Source of the DNA: Anaeromusa acidaminophila DSM 3853
Lineage (GTDB): Bacteria; Bacillota; Negativicutes; Anaeromusales; Anaeromusaceae
Assembly (NCBI RefSeq): GCF_000374545.1
Contig: NZ_KB894605.1
Location: 1 to 53,174 of the forward strand
Length of the DNA: 53,174 bases
Direction: 5' to 3'
This document shows, piece by piece, positions 34,105-42,905 of the stretch (within the stretch, counting starts at the first letter, position 1; every line of letters begins with the position of its first letter). The notes under the pieces were generated by a model. The model made no database searches and had not been told where the DNA came from. It was given only the letters and a program-made list of their open reading frames with translations. Both the position numbers and the translations under genes were made by a program.

Positions 34105-35462
34105 TAATTGTTCTTTTTCTCTGTCGCTGCTTTTGTACCTACGCGGATAATACGTTCAGAAGGAGGAAAATCATCCGAAGAAATAATCTCTCGACTGATT
34201 TCTACGCCTTGATGCAACCGAATTTTTTCAATTTTTATTCGATAGCCGCTTTCGCCTCGTTCTTCTACAATTTGGCGGCCAGCCTCCAAATTAGCATCTG
34301 GTTTCACTACGACCGGCGCCGGGATTACCTGTTTATCCACTGGTACAATACGAACTTCAACCGGATCATCTGCGCTGCCAAATACTTGCACAGTCAGGCG
34401 ATTCCCTTCAATTTTACTGGAAATATAAAGATTGTGTCGGCTGGTATTGGTAAATTGAAAATCCAATTGATCATCCGCCACGGTTGCATCCTGTCCAAGC
34501 GGCACGTACCCAGGAGGACTATAGTGAGAAGTCCGTTCCACAATCTCCAAATCTGCCAATAAAACAGCATTATACAAGGTGCTGCTCACTTGGCAAACTC
34601 CGCCGCCCCAATCCGGCACTAACTTCCCATTGATAAATACAGGGGCTTCCTTATAGCCATTTTCCTGCGTCCGCTTACCTACTTGCGAATTAAAGGAAAA
34701 CACACTGCCAGCTCGCACCAGCGTATCATCAATACTACGCGAGGCCAAATAAACATTTTTAGACCGGTTGTTGTCATAGGCATTGAAATAACTGGAATAC
34801 GAACCCAAAAGACGATTAATCCCGCTAAGATCCTCAGCCCGTATTTCCGGCACATCATCCTTTACAGGCAAAGAAATCTGCAACGACTGAAAATCAGCCA
34901 TCGCGGCCTGCCATGTTGTTTCCAACTCCGTTCGTTCCAAATGCTGCCCTATGATTTCCGGTACAATCTGTACCTGCCCCTGTTGGTAATTAATATGTGC
35001 TTTACGGGATGGACGCTCTACCTCATGAACGATTTTATCCAGCAACGCTTTGACCTTAACTGGCTCATACGCAAGACGATAAGCAATCTGACGGCCTTTT
35101 TGCGTCGCCATATACCACTCCTGCAATTGCAGCCAAACCGGTCCTGTACGTCCGATCATGTAGGCTTCATGCGCCAACGCCGCTGCATCAGCATGTATGT
35201 TTAACTCATCCGTAGTACTTTCCCATTGCTGGTCGCCGTAAATAAAGCGGATTGTCTGATGAGCCAGTCTACTGCGAGCATCTTCTTCAATCGCAGCTAC
35301 TGCCGCCTCCTCGGTTAAACCGCCTAAATCCAGCGAACCTAATGTCACTCCATGGGAAATACCGTCACGAAAATACACGGCCGTGCCAGCAACGGCCAAA
35401 CTAGCCAAAGTAAAGGAAAGAATTAATACTAACGATAAACTGACTCGCTGCCATCGCTTCAC
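34104..35462 (-). CDS. VanW-family surface protein
   Basis: This 452-residue exported protein has an N-terminal membrane anchor (VSLSLVLILSFTLASLAVAGTAVYF), a peptidoglycan-binding-4-type region (about residues 60-200), the VanW domain (SFNSQVGKRTQENGYKEAP, PDWGGGVCQVSSTLYNAVLLADLEIVERTSHY) and a G5-like C-terminal domain (about 385-440). VanW proteins are named from vancomycin clusters but have no established role in resistance; most are envelope proteins of unknown function. It follows the PRC-barrel gene and its terminator, so it may have its own promoter. Length fits the family. Confidence 0.9.
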   Translation of the reverse strand: MKRWQRVSLSLVLILSFTLASLAVAGTAVYFRDGISHGVTLGSLDLGGLTEEAAVAAIEEDARSRLAHQTIRFIYGDQQWESTTDELNIHADAAALAHEAYMIGRTGPVWLQLQEWYMATQKGRQIAYRLAYEPVKVKALLDKIVHEVERPSRKAHINYQQGQVQIVPEIIGQHLERTELETTWQAAMADFQSLQISLPVKDDVPEIRAEDLSGINRLLGSYSSYFNAYDNNRSKNVYLASRSIDDTLVRAGSVFSFNSQVGKRTQENGYKEAPVFINGKLVPDWGGGVCQVSSTLYNAVLLADLEIVERTSHYSPPGYVPLGQDATVADDQLDFQFTNTSRHNLYISSKIEGNRLTVQVFGSADDPVEVRIVPVDKQVIPAPVVVKPDANLEAGRQIVEERGESGYRIKIEKIRLHQGVEISREIISSDDFPPSERIIRVGTKAATEKKNN

Positions 35463-35498
35463 GAAACCATTCCGTCCTCCTTTGCCTGTGCTTCAAAA

Positions 35499-35530
35499 GA
35501 CCGGGCTCCCGCCTAAGCGAAAGCCCGGTC
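35499..35530 (-). terminator. Terminator after the PRC-barrel gene
   Basis: GACCGGGCT and AGCCCGGTC pair around a 14-base loop, followed on the minus strand by TTTTG. Confidence 0.75.
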
Positions 35531-35540
35531 CCAAGCCAGC

Positions 35541-36347
35541 TTATTGTACATTCATCGACAGTTCTACATATTTACCTGCCAACTTGGCCTTTTGCAGAAC
35601 TTCTTCTGTAATTTCCCCGCCTTCATCCACAACGAGAACGCCATTGTCAGTCTCAATACGGCGGCTTGCTTTCTTTCCTAAAAGAAACTTGCGAGTTTTT
35701 TCTTCAATCTTACGCGAATACGCATCCACTTCCGGAGCGGCTTCCGCCGGTTTTTCTTCTGCTGGTTTTGTCTCTTCTACTTTGGGCTCCTCCACTACAG
35801 GGGCCGGAGCGGCAACAGGAGTCACAACCGGAGTTTCCGCCACAGAGGCCGGAACTTCCTCAACTGCCGGAGAAGCCTGCTCTTCCGAGGCGTCTCGAAT
35901 AAACAGTACATCTTTACCCAAAGTGATAATATTCTCCAGTAATACCTGTTGGCTATCACCGTTATCTACGGTATACTCGCATACTGCAATTTTCCCGTCA
36001 TTTTCAACCATGAAATCGGTAACCCGCCCTAAAATACGGCCAGCCGTGGTAACTACTTTAGTCCCAATCACTGAGGTATTGGCTACCAGCAATGGCTCAA
36101 TGTCCGGAAAATCAGCGACTCCTACTACATTATCGCTGGATTCGACAGTAACAGCAAATTCGCCAAGACCGGCTACCGCTTTAGCTGGAAGCAGTTTCGC
36201 CCCCAAATACCATTTGCCGTCGTCAATCAAAAACGCTTCTACGGATTTGGCTGCAGCATTAATGATAAACGCCTTGATCGTTCCCAGTTCCTCACCCTCG
36301 CGAATGCTAAATACAGGCAAGCTTAAAATTTCTGTGCTTTTTTTCAT
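35541..36347 (-). CDS. PRC-barrel protein with Ala/Pro/Glu-rich linker
   Basis: This 268-residue cytosolic protein has two PRC-barrel domains (about residues 5-75 and 85-155; GEELGTIKAFIINAAAKSVEAF and GTKVVTTAGRILGRVTDFMVE). A low-complexity linker rich in Val, Pro, Ala and Glu follows (about 165-215). The C-terminal segment (about 220-268) reads RKIEEKTRKFLLGKKASRRI and ITEEVLQKAKLAGKYVELSMNV. PRC barrels bind proteins or RNA in other systems. A ribosome site GGGAGGGG precedes the ATG. It lies between a membrane/TPR-like gene and the VanW gene. The function is unknown. Confidence 0.75.
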   Translation of the reverse strand: MKKSTEILSLPVFSIREGEELGTIKAFIINAAAKSVEAFLIDDGKWYLGAKLLPAKAVAGLGEFAVTVESSDNVVGVADFPDIEPLLVANTSVIGTKVVTTAGRILGRVTDFMVENDGKIAVCEYTVDNGDSQQVLLENIITLGKDVLFIRDASEEQASPAVEEVPASVAETPVVTPVAAPAPVVEEPKVEETKPAEEKPAEAAPEVDAYSRKIEEKTRKFLLGKKASRRIETDNGVLVVDEGGEITEEVLQKAKLAGKYVELSMNVQ

Positions 36348-36401
36348 AAATGAAACCCCTCCCGCATATGTATAAACATAAAAAATGGAATCCCCTGTAA
36401 T

Positions 36402-37610
36402 TTATTGCCGGCTGCGCCATTGTTGATAAACGGCTTCTACCCTCTCCAATACGGAAGCCGGTATGGCTTCCGGCGCAACCGCCTCTAGTTTAAGCTGGCG
36501 TAATACGCCAAGGAAAATTTGCAAATATCCTAACGTTTGTTGAATGTCTTTTTGCCAAACAGGCTGGCTCTTTACTTGAGGTAAAGCAAGCGCTGTTTCT
36601 AGCGCTGCAATGGCTTCATCCCAACATCCATAACGTTTCAGCAATGCCCCTTCTTCAATCAGCAAAAAGGGCAATTCTTCATCGTCAGCAAACTGAGCAA
36701 TCCCTGCTTGCAGAACCTGCTGCGCTGTTTTCCAGGAACCGGCTTCGCGAAAACGCCACGCTTCCTCCAAACAAGCGTCAACATTAACAAATGTTGTCGG
36801 GATTTCTTCTGTTTTCTTGAAAGACTCCACCGTTTCCTGCGAAGAACTCTCTTCACTTGCTTCTGCCTCGGGCACAACGGCTGCTGGCAGGTCTTCAGAA
36901 ACAACAACGGAATCCGCCGCTACTGATTCTGTCACGTCTCCTGTTGCTGCAGGTTTCTCAGGCTCCGTCTCAGGCATCTTGATCATCACAGGCTCAAGCG
37001 ATGTCCCTATAGTCTGAGATTCCACCGCTTCAACGCTCTTTTTCGAGATCAGCGCTGGTTTCTTAGGTTTAGCTGGCAAAGGCTTCTCGCCAACCGTGTT
37101 CGCTTTTACGCTTTCAACTGCAACAGTTTCCTTGTTTACTACCTTGGATGCCTTGTTTTTCTTTGTCGCAAGCGATTTTCTTTGTCTTTCTTCCTTCTTA
37201 CTCAAAGGCTTTTCTTGCTTGTCGTCCTCACGGACTTGCGCAAGTTGAGAGTCTTCTTGCTGTTTTTCGCCAACCGACGCAATAGGCAATATCGACGCTT
37301 CCGCCATAGCCGGGGAAGCAACCGCTGGCGACATGACCGGCATACACTCAGGCAATTTAGCAGCCGCCCAAGCGCCGCCAACCGCACAGATAAACAAAAC
37401 GGCAACTGTCATTTCCAGATTAGCCCAACTCAATAAAAGCCGCGGCAATACCGCAGCCAATAAAATTGCACAGCCGGCACAAAACAATACAATTCTCCAA
37501 GAAAGCTGCCATTGAGGAAACTTTCGGCTCAGCAAAGCTACCAAGCAAGCCAGGAGCAGCACAACAAATAAAATAATAAGAAAAAAAGCCACATCAACCA
37601 CCGCTATCAT
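36402..37610 (-). CDS. Membrane protein with charged linker and helical-repeat tail (unknown)
   Basis: I do not recognise the family. The 402-residue protein has three hydrophobic helices at the start (about residues 5-28, 38-58 and 66-86), then a long region of low complexity rich in Lys, Glu, Ala and Val (about 90-275). The C-terminal part (about 275-400) is helical and TPR-like: CLEEAWRFREAGSWKTAQQVL, EEGALLKRYGCWDEAIAALETAL. The topology suggests an inner-membrane anchor with a cytosolic protein-binding tail. It is followed by the PRC-barrel gene. The ribosome site is weak. Confidence 0.65.
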   Translation of the reverse strand: MIAVVDVAFFLIILFVVLLLACLVALLSRKFPQWQLSWRIVLFCAGCAILLAAVLPRLLLSWANLEMTVAVLFICAVGGAWAAAKLPECMPVMSPAVASPAMAEASILPIASVGEKQQEDSQLAQVREDDKQEKPLSKKEERQRKSLATKKNKASKVVNKETVAVESVKANTVGEKPLPAKPKKPALISKKSVEAVESQTIGTSLEPVMIKMPETEPEKPAATGDVTESVAADSVVVSEDLPAAVVPEAEASEESSSQETVESFKKTEEIPTTFVNVDACLEEAWRFREAGSWKTAQQVLQAGIAQFADDEELPFLLIEEGALLKRYGCWDEAIAALETALALPQVKSQPVWQKDIQQTLGYLQIFLGVLRQLKLEAVAPEAIPASVLERVEAVYQQWRSRQ

Positions 37611-37666
37611 AAAATGGATCTTTCTATTTGCCTATTCTACACAATCAGTAAATTTCCTTTCTTTTT

Positions 37667-38923
37667 TTAAGAAAAAGAAAGACCTTTATCTTCCAATTCT
37701 TGTGCAGCGCCCATACAAGCCAAAACTGCATGCTCAAAAGTAAGACCGCCTTGGAGATAAACAGCATAGGGTTCGCGCATCGGCGCATCGGCGCTCAGTT
37801 CGATGGAAGCCCCTTGTACAAAGGTTCCCGCCGCCATAATCACAGCATCCTCATACCCCGGCATACCGCTTGGCTCCGGCCGTACGTGCGCATCAACAGG
37901 AGAATATTTTTGAATCCCCTGACAGAAGGCAACTACTCTTTCCGGCGTTCCCAACGTAATCGCCTGAATAATATCACCTCGTTGCATCGACCAATGCGGC
38001 AATGTATTATAACCTAAATTTTCAAACAAGGCTGCAGCAAAAATAGCGCCTTTTACCGCCTGAGCCGTTGTATGAGGCGCTATAAACAAGCCCTGATACA
38101 ACAAACGATTTCCTCCCAAAGAAGCTCCCAACTCCGCCCCGATCCCCGGCGCAGTCAAGCGAAAAGCAGCCAGCTCCACTAAATCCCGTCGGCCTGCAAT
38201 GTAGCCGCCTGTCGGCGCCAACCCGCCGCCAGGATTTTTAATCAACGAGCCTGCCATAATATCAGCTCCAACCGCTGTCGGCTCCTGTACTTCCACAAAT
38301 TCGCCGTAGCAATTATCAACAAAGCAGACGCAGTCCGGAGCAATAGCCTTGACCGCCGAGCAAGCAGCGGCAATTTCAGCCACCGTCAATGTCGCCCGAA
38401 GGCTATAGCCCCGCGAACGTTGAATCAGCACCATTTTTGTTTTTGAATTCACATAATCTGATAGATGCTCCACGTCAATGCCGTTAGCGGACATGGGCAT
38501 TTCCCGATAGGACACGCCAAATTCCTTCAAGGAACCGGGAACTTCTCTTTCATGACCAATAACGCTTTGCATCGTATCGTAGGGCGCCCCTGTCAAAGAA
38601 ACCAACTCGTCTCCAGGACGCAAAACACCGAATAAGGCCGTAGCCAAGGCATGCGTGCCGGAAACAAACTGCGTTCGCACCAGCGCCGCTTCTGTGCCGC
38701 ATAGCGTCGCCCAAGTCTCTTCCAGCGTTTCCCGCCCGGCATCGTTATAGGCATAACCGCTTGTCGCCCGAAAGTGATAATCCGAAACTCGATGGCGGCG
38801 AAAAGCGTCCAATACTCTTAACGTATTGGTTTCAGCGATCTGATCCACTTCTTTGGCCATTGCCGCCATCTGCTGCAGCGCCTTTTCTTTCGCCGCTTGA
38901 ATTTTAGTACTAAATCGATTCAA
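37667..38923 (-). CDS. PLP-dependent methionine gamma-lyase-like protein (YnbB family)
   Basis: This 418-residue protein belongs to a pyridoxal-phosphate family often annotated as methionine gamma-lyase-like or aluminium resistance protein. Motifs are [47 protein letters not shown] and the PLP lysine in [21 protein letters not shown]. The substrate is not established for this family; the old aluminium link is weak. It ends the miaB-to-hflX run and overlaps the hflX stop by four bases, so it is translationally coupled to hflX. A short AT-rich hairpin overlaps its stop (37652-37682). Confidence 0.85.
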   Translation of the reverse strand: MNRFSTKIQAAKEKALQQMAAMAKEVDQIAETNTLRVLDAFRRHRVSDYHFRATSGYAYNDAGRETLEETWATLCGTEAALVRTQFVSGTHALATALFGVLRPGDELVSLTGAPYDTMQSVIGHEREVPGSLKEFGVSYREMPMSANGIDVEHLSDYVNSKTKMVLIQRSRGYSLRATLTVAEIAAACSAVKAIAPDCVCFVDNCYGEFVEVQEPTAVGADIMAGSLIKNPGGGLAPTGGYIAGRRDLVELAAFRLTAPGIGAELGASLGGNRLLYQGLFIAPHTTAQAVKGAIFAAALFENLGYNTLPHWSMQRGDIIQAITLGTPERVVAFCQGIQKYSPVDAHVRPEPSGMPGYEDAVIMAAGTFVQGASIELSADAPMREPYAVYLQGGLTFEHAVLACMGAAQELEDKGLSFS

Positions 38924-40746
38924 TCTACCTGTTCCTCACTCTCATCCACTGTTCCTTGCACAATACAATATTGACTCCAAAACGACTCCGCCCATAAAGG
39001 AATCTCCGCCTGCACCCGAATACCTTCCGGGGCATATTCGCAGGCAGTAACTTTGCCATCCTCATGCAGTTTATGCAACAGACCGCTCTGCTCATACGGC
39101 AGGCACAGCTCGCGCCGCACACTGCGGCGTTTTACTTTGGCGGCTACGGCCAGGAGCAGCTCCTCTAGTCCTGTTTTGCGCAACGCCGAAACCAAAAAAG
39201 CATCGCCACGCCGCAAGAGCCGTTCGACCACAGCAGGTTCTCCTGCTTCCATACGATCCGCTTTGTTAAAAACAAGCAGCATAGGTTTTTCTGTAGCCTT
39301 TAATTCCTTTAGTACCTCGTAAACAGCTTGTTCCTGCGCTTCTCGCTGCGAATGACTGGCATCCACCACATGAAGCAATAAATCAGCTTCTACAACTTCT
39401 TCTAGGGTAGCGCGAAAGGCTGCAACAAGCTGATGAGGCAGTTTTTGAATAAAACCGACGGTATCGGAAAAAAGAACTGTCTCACCATTAGGCAGCGTTA
39501 CACTGCGCGTCGTCGGATCCAAAGTAGCAAACAACTTATCCTCCGCCAACACCCCTGCATCTGTGAGCGCGTTCAATAACGTCGATTTTCCTGCATTAGT
39601 GTACCCTACTAAAGCAATCAGCGGCACTTCGTTATCCTTACGGCGTTGACGCTGTTGCTGGCGTTGCTGCAAAACCAGCGTCAATTCTCTTTCAATATCG
39701 CTGATGCGCGTTCTTACCCGCCGCCGGTCCACTTCCAGCTTCGTCTCACCAGGTCCGCGCGTACCAATACCGCCTCCTAAGCGAGACAATTCGATCCCCT
39801 TGCCGCTGAGTCTAGGCAGGCGATACCGCATCTGAGCTAGTTCTACTTGCAGCTTGCCCTCTCTAGAATGCGCCCGTTGAGCGAAGATATCCAAAATAAG
39901 CGCTGTGCGATCAATGATTTTTACGCCTAAAGCTAACTCCAAATTGCGTTGTTGAACAGGCGTCAGTTCATCATCAAAAATAATGACATTCGCATCCATC
40001 TGCTGTCGCAGCAGCGCCAATTCTTTGACTTTTCCCTGTCCGATAAACAAGGCCACATCCGGACGATCCCTTTTTTGCCGTATAACGCCCTTTACCTCTA
40101 CGCCGGCTGTTTCCGCCAACTGCGCCAACTCTTGCAAGGAAGAGTCCAGATCCCAATTATTCGTTCCGGTTTCCAAGCCAACCAGCAAAGCCGTTTCAGC
40201 TTCCTCCATGGCATGCCCGGAAACGGTTTGTTGGGCTAAAAGACGCTCTAACTGGAGAATCCAGCGTGAAAAAGGCAAAGTCGTTAACTGCGAGACGGAA
40301 AATGGACCTTCTTCCTGCCATTCATCGTCGCCCGTTAAAAAAGCGATCATGCAAAGCGCGGTTTCCGGCTGTGGCGCAGCCAAGGAAACCATCACATCAA
40401 AACGCAAGTCCCGCAACGAACTGACATCAGCCGCACTAAGGCGGCAATCACCGCCCGGATGCGTATGAATACACCGAATGCCGGAAAGCCGTTGTTGACC
40501 TCGGCGCCCGCGCACCTCCGGCAAATCTACTGTATAGGAATCCCCCAATGCCACCGCCACGACCCGACCTCGACGATTGCAATAAACGGCTACCTCGCGA
40601 TTCAGCAATTGACTAAGGCGCAACATTTCCTGCGCCATTTCACTGCTGAGTATCTGATCGGACGGTATTGTCATCTCATATAACTCTTCGAGCTGCGCCA
40701 GCAGCGACTTACGAACTCCTTGGATGTCTCCCAATACCTTGGCCAC
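38920..40746 (-). CDS. hflX: GTPase HflX with N-terminal JAMM-like domain
   Basis: HflX is a ribosome-splitting GTPase that rescues stalled or hibernating ribosomes. The protein is 608 residues, about 180 longer than the common form. The extra N-terminal part contains [18 protein letters not shown] (H94, H96, S104, D107), the H-x-H-P...S-x-x-D pattern of JAB/JAMM metalloproteases, with a candidate Glu at 51 in LLNREVAVY. Then come the HflX domain ([35 protein letters not shown]), the P-loop [10 protein letters not shown], the switch [10 protein letters not shown] and NKAD. The start is GTG at 40746; the ribosome site is weak. Confidence 0.93.
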   Translation of the reverse strand: MAKVLGDIQGVRKSLLAQLEELYEMTIPSDQILSSEMAQEMLRLSQLLNREVAVYCNRRGRVVAVALGDSYTVDLPEVRGRRGQQRLSGIRCIHTHPGGDCRLSAADVSSLRDLRFDVMVSLAAPQPETALCMIAFLTGDDEWQEEGPFSVSQLTTLPFSRWILQLERLLAQQTVSGHAMEEAETALLVGLETGTNNWDLDSSLQELAQLAETAGVEVKGVIRQKRDRPDVALFIGQGKVKELALLRQQMDANVIIFDDELTPVQQRNLELALGVKIIDRTALILDIFAQRAHSREGKLQVELAQMRYRLPRLSGKGIELSRLGGGIGTRGPGETKLEVDRRRVRTRISDIERELTLVLQQRQQQRQRRKDNEVPLIALVGYTNAGKSTLLNALTDAGVLAEDKLFATLDPTTRSVTLPNGETVLFSDTVGFIQKLPHQLVAAFRATLEEVVEADLLLHVVDASHSQREAQEQAVYEVLKELKATEKPMLLVFNKADRMEAGEPAVVERLLRRGDAFLVSALRKTGLEELLLAVAAKVKRRSVRRELCLPYEQSGLLHKLHEDGKVTACEYAPEGIRVQAEIPLWAESFWSQYCIVQGTVDESEEQVD

Positions 40747-40793
40747 GTCTTCCCACCATCCCTTCCGGTTAAAAGACGCTTATGAAAGCACTG

Positions 40794-41063
40794 CTATTCT
40801 ATAGCATTCGCGTTTCCTGTCGTCTCCCTCTGTTTTTCCACAAACCCATGCTGAAAAGCACGAAATGGAGTAATCGTGGAAATAGCATGCTTATAAACTA
40901 ACTGCTGTTTTCCATCGCTGTCTAAAATAACGGTAAAATTGTCAAATCCTTTAACAAGGCCTCTTAATTGAAAACCATTGACCAAATAAATGGTCACGGG
41001 ATTATTTTCCTTACGCACCTGATTTAGAAAACTGTCTTGCAGGTTCATCGGCTTTGCAAGCAT
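40794..41063 (-). CDS. hfq: RNA chaperone Hfq
   Basis: Hfq is an Sm-like hexamer that pairs small RNAs with mRNA. The 89-residue protein has the Sm1 motif ([25 protein letters not shown]) and the Sm2 motif YKHAIST (from [10 protein letters not shown]), followed by a short polar tail. I start it at the ATG at 41063, preceded by AAAGGGGGAG; a later in-frame ATG (MNLQDS) is possible. It sits between miaA and hflX, the order also found in enterobacteria (miaA-hfq-hflX). Confidence 0.95.
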   Translation of the reverse strand: MLAKPMNLQDSFLNQVRKENNPVTIYLVNGFQLRGLVKGFDNFTVILDSDGKQQLVYKHAISTITPFRAFQHGFVEKQRETTGNANAIE

Positions 41064-41150
41064 TGCAACTCCCCCTTTTCTCTCTACCGAAACGCTGCTG
41101 CAACTGCACTTCCGGCGCAGCAACGGTTCTATAACATATAGTAATTCGCT

Positions 41151-42095
41151 CTACGTGCAAGAACTTCCTGTTTTCTCCCAATGCCGGACCAGAGAAAATA
41201 CATCTTCTCTCCAGCCGTCTTGGCCTACATCAAACCATTGCACATAGGGCATACGCTTAAACCAGGTAAACTGCCTTTTCGCAAAATGACGCGTATTTTT
41301 TTGTATGATTGCCACCGTTTCCTCAAAAGAATACTGTCCTTGCAAGTGAGCAACCATTTCCTTATAGCCAATACCTTGCATTGACTGGCAGGTTGTCTCC
41401 ACCTGCGCTGCCAAGAGACTCTTTACTTCTGTTTCCAGCCCCGCAGCCGCCATGCGCTCCACTCGTTGATCAATGCGCCGATATAATGCGCTTCGCTCCA
41501 TAGTCAGCCCCACAACCAACGACTGCTCCAGCCAGGAACTTGCAAGGCCTGCTTTTTTGCCAAGGCTCAGTGTTTCCCCGCCTTGACGCGCCACCTCCAG
41601 CGCCCGAATGACACGGCGCAAATTATTGGGATGCAGCTTAGCCGCGCTGAGCGGGTCCGCCTTTTGCAGCAGTCTGTGCACAGCCTCATTTCCTTCTTTA
41701 TGCGCCAACGCTTCCATCTCCTCACGGAAAGGAGCGTCTTCGTCCACTTCACTAAAAACATAGCCTTCCAAAAAAGCCTGCACGTAAAGCCCCGTGCCCC
41801 CAGCCAATACCGGCAGCCGTCCTCGGGCTTGGATATCCTTGATCACTGCCTCGGCCTGTTCGCCAAAGCGCACGGCATCATAAGGCTCATTGGGTTCTAA
41901 AATATCAATCAAATGGTGCGGAATCCCCCGGCGCTCCTCCTGCGAAGGCTTAGCCGTACCAATATCCATGCCACGGTACACAAGCATAGAATCGCCGGAA
42001 ACCACTTCGCCGTCATGGCGCAGAGCCAATTCTACCGCCAAGTCGGTCTTGCCTACAGCCGTTGGCCCCAACACCACCAGCAAGCGTTCTTTCAT
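41151..42095 (-). CDS. miaA: tRNA dimethylallyltransferase
   Basis: MiaA adds a dimethylallyl group to A37 of tRNAs reading codons that start with U, the substrate for MiaB's later methylthiolation. The 314-residue protein has the P-loop VVLGPTAVGKTDLAVELA, SGDSMLVYRGMDIGTAKP, PVLAGGTGLYVQAFLEG and the C-terminal QKNTRHFAKRQFTWF. It overlaps the methyltransferase gene by four bases. Isopentenyl diphosphate genes nearby supply its donor, though the link is only metabolic. Confidence 0.96.
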   Translation of the reverse strand: MKERLLVVLGPTAVGKTDLAVELALRHDGEVVSGDSMLVYRGMDIGTAKPSQEERRGIPHHLIDILEPNEPYDAVRFGEQAEAVIKDIQARGRLPVLAGGTGLYVQAFLEGYVFSEVDEDAPFREEMEALAHKEGNEAVHRLLQKADPLSAAKLHPNNLRRVIRALEVARQGGETLSLGKKAGLASSWLEQSLVVGLTMERSALYRRIDQRVERMAAAGLETEVKSLLAAQVETTCQSMQGIGYKEMVAHLQGQYSFEETVAIIQKNTRHFAKRQFTWFKRMPYVQWFDVGQDGWREDVFSLVRHWEKTGSSCT

Positions 42096-42886
42096 ATACC
42101 GGCTCCCTTCAAAATCCCATAACGCACGCGACTATAGCGACCGCCGGAAAACTCTTGGATGCCCAGACGTTCCCATTCCGGACTATGCACCGCTTCCTTG
42201 ACTACCACCCGGCGTCGCGCCACCCGGCAAGCTTCTTGCAAAAGTTCCCGCCTCAAAGGCCGCCGATCGGCAATCTGGTGCAAGGGCTGCATATTGGAGC
42301 TTCCTTGCACAGAATAGCGAAACATCGGGTCTAAATACACTGCATCTACCGCTCCGGCGGACATGTCTTTTAAGACGTTCAGCGTATCACCGTACTGAGC
42401 TTCAACCCTCCGCATAGCCGCTTCAAGAACCGGAGTCAACCCTACGGCATGCGCCAAACCATGTGAGGTAATCATAGCCACCCAAGGAGATTTTTCCACG
42501 CCTAAAATTTTCCCGGCTTCTCCTACGGCAAGACTCATCAAAACGGCATCCGCCCCCAAACCAAGGGTTCCATCCAGCACGGTTTCCCCCGGCTGCAACT
42601 CTAAAGCCTGCACCAGCGGGTCCTGACCGTTTCTTTCCCACTGCAACGCACGCAAGGCCGCCATACTGGGATGGTAAAAGTAGCGCCAGCCAATCCCCTC
42701 AATGACAGGACCGTCAACGGAAAAAATCACCAATTTTTCTACGCCTTCTTGTTGGCGCAGCTTTTCCAGCGATAATTCTCCCCGGACAACATACTTCCCA
42801 CCCCAGCGTTCGGCAAACTTCTTGGCTTCCCCTACCAAAAATGTCCCTGCATTTCGCGCCGTCGTCACTCGCAATTCATCCATCAT
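42092..42886 (-). CDS. Class I SAM-dependent methyltransferase, RsmJ-like
   Basis: This 264-residue protein starts with an N-terminal domain (residues 1-80) and then a Rossmann methyltransferase fold: ETVLDGTLGLGADAVLMSLAVG (SAM-binding), ILGVEKSPWVAMI, and the motif AVYLDPMFR, which resembles the DPMYP motif of the 16S rRNA methyltransferase RsmJ. The RNA target is not known for this Firmicutes version. It lies between mutL and miaA, overlapping miaA by four bases. It could modify rRNA or tRNA; rRNA is my preference from the motif. Confidence 0.8.
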   Translation of the reverse strand: MMDELRVTTARNAGTFLVGEAKKFAERWGGKYVVRGELSLEKLRQQEGVEKLVIFSVDGPVIEGIGWRYFYHPSMAALRALQWERNGQDPLVQALELQPGETVLDGTLGLGADAVLMSLAVGEAGKILGVEKSPWVAMITSHGLAHAVGLTPVLEAAMRRVEAQYGDTLNVLKDMSAGAVDAVYLDPMFRYSVQGSSNMQPLHQIADRRPLRRELLQEACRVARRRVVVKEAVHSPEWERLGIQEFSGGRYSRVRYGILKGAGI

Positions 42887-42905
42887 GCTTTACTAACAGC
42901 TCTCT

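Noticed and set aside
34104-35462. Vancomycin resistance determinant
   Set aside because: VanW homologues are common envelope proteins; there are no vanH, vanA or vanX genes nearby.
35541-36347. Photosynthetic reaction centre H subunit
   Set aside because: PRC-barrel domains are widespread outside photosynthesis, and no other photosynthesis genes are present.
37667-38923. Aluminium resistance gene
   Set aside because: This label is historical for the family. The PLP-lyase fold is clear, but no evidence here supports metal resistance.
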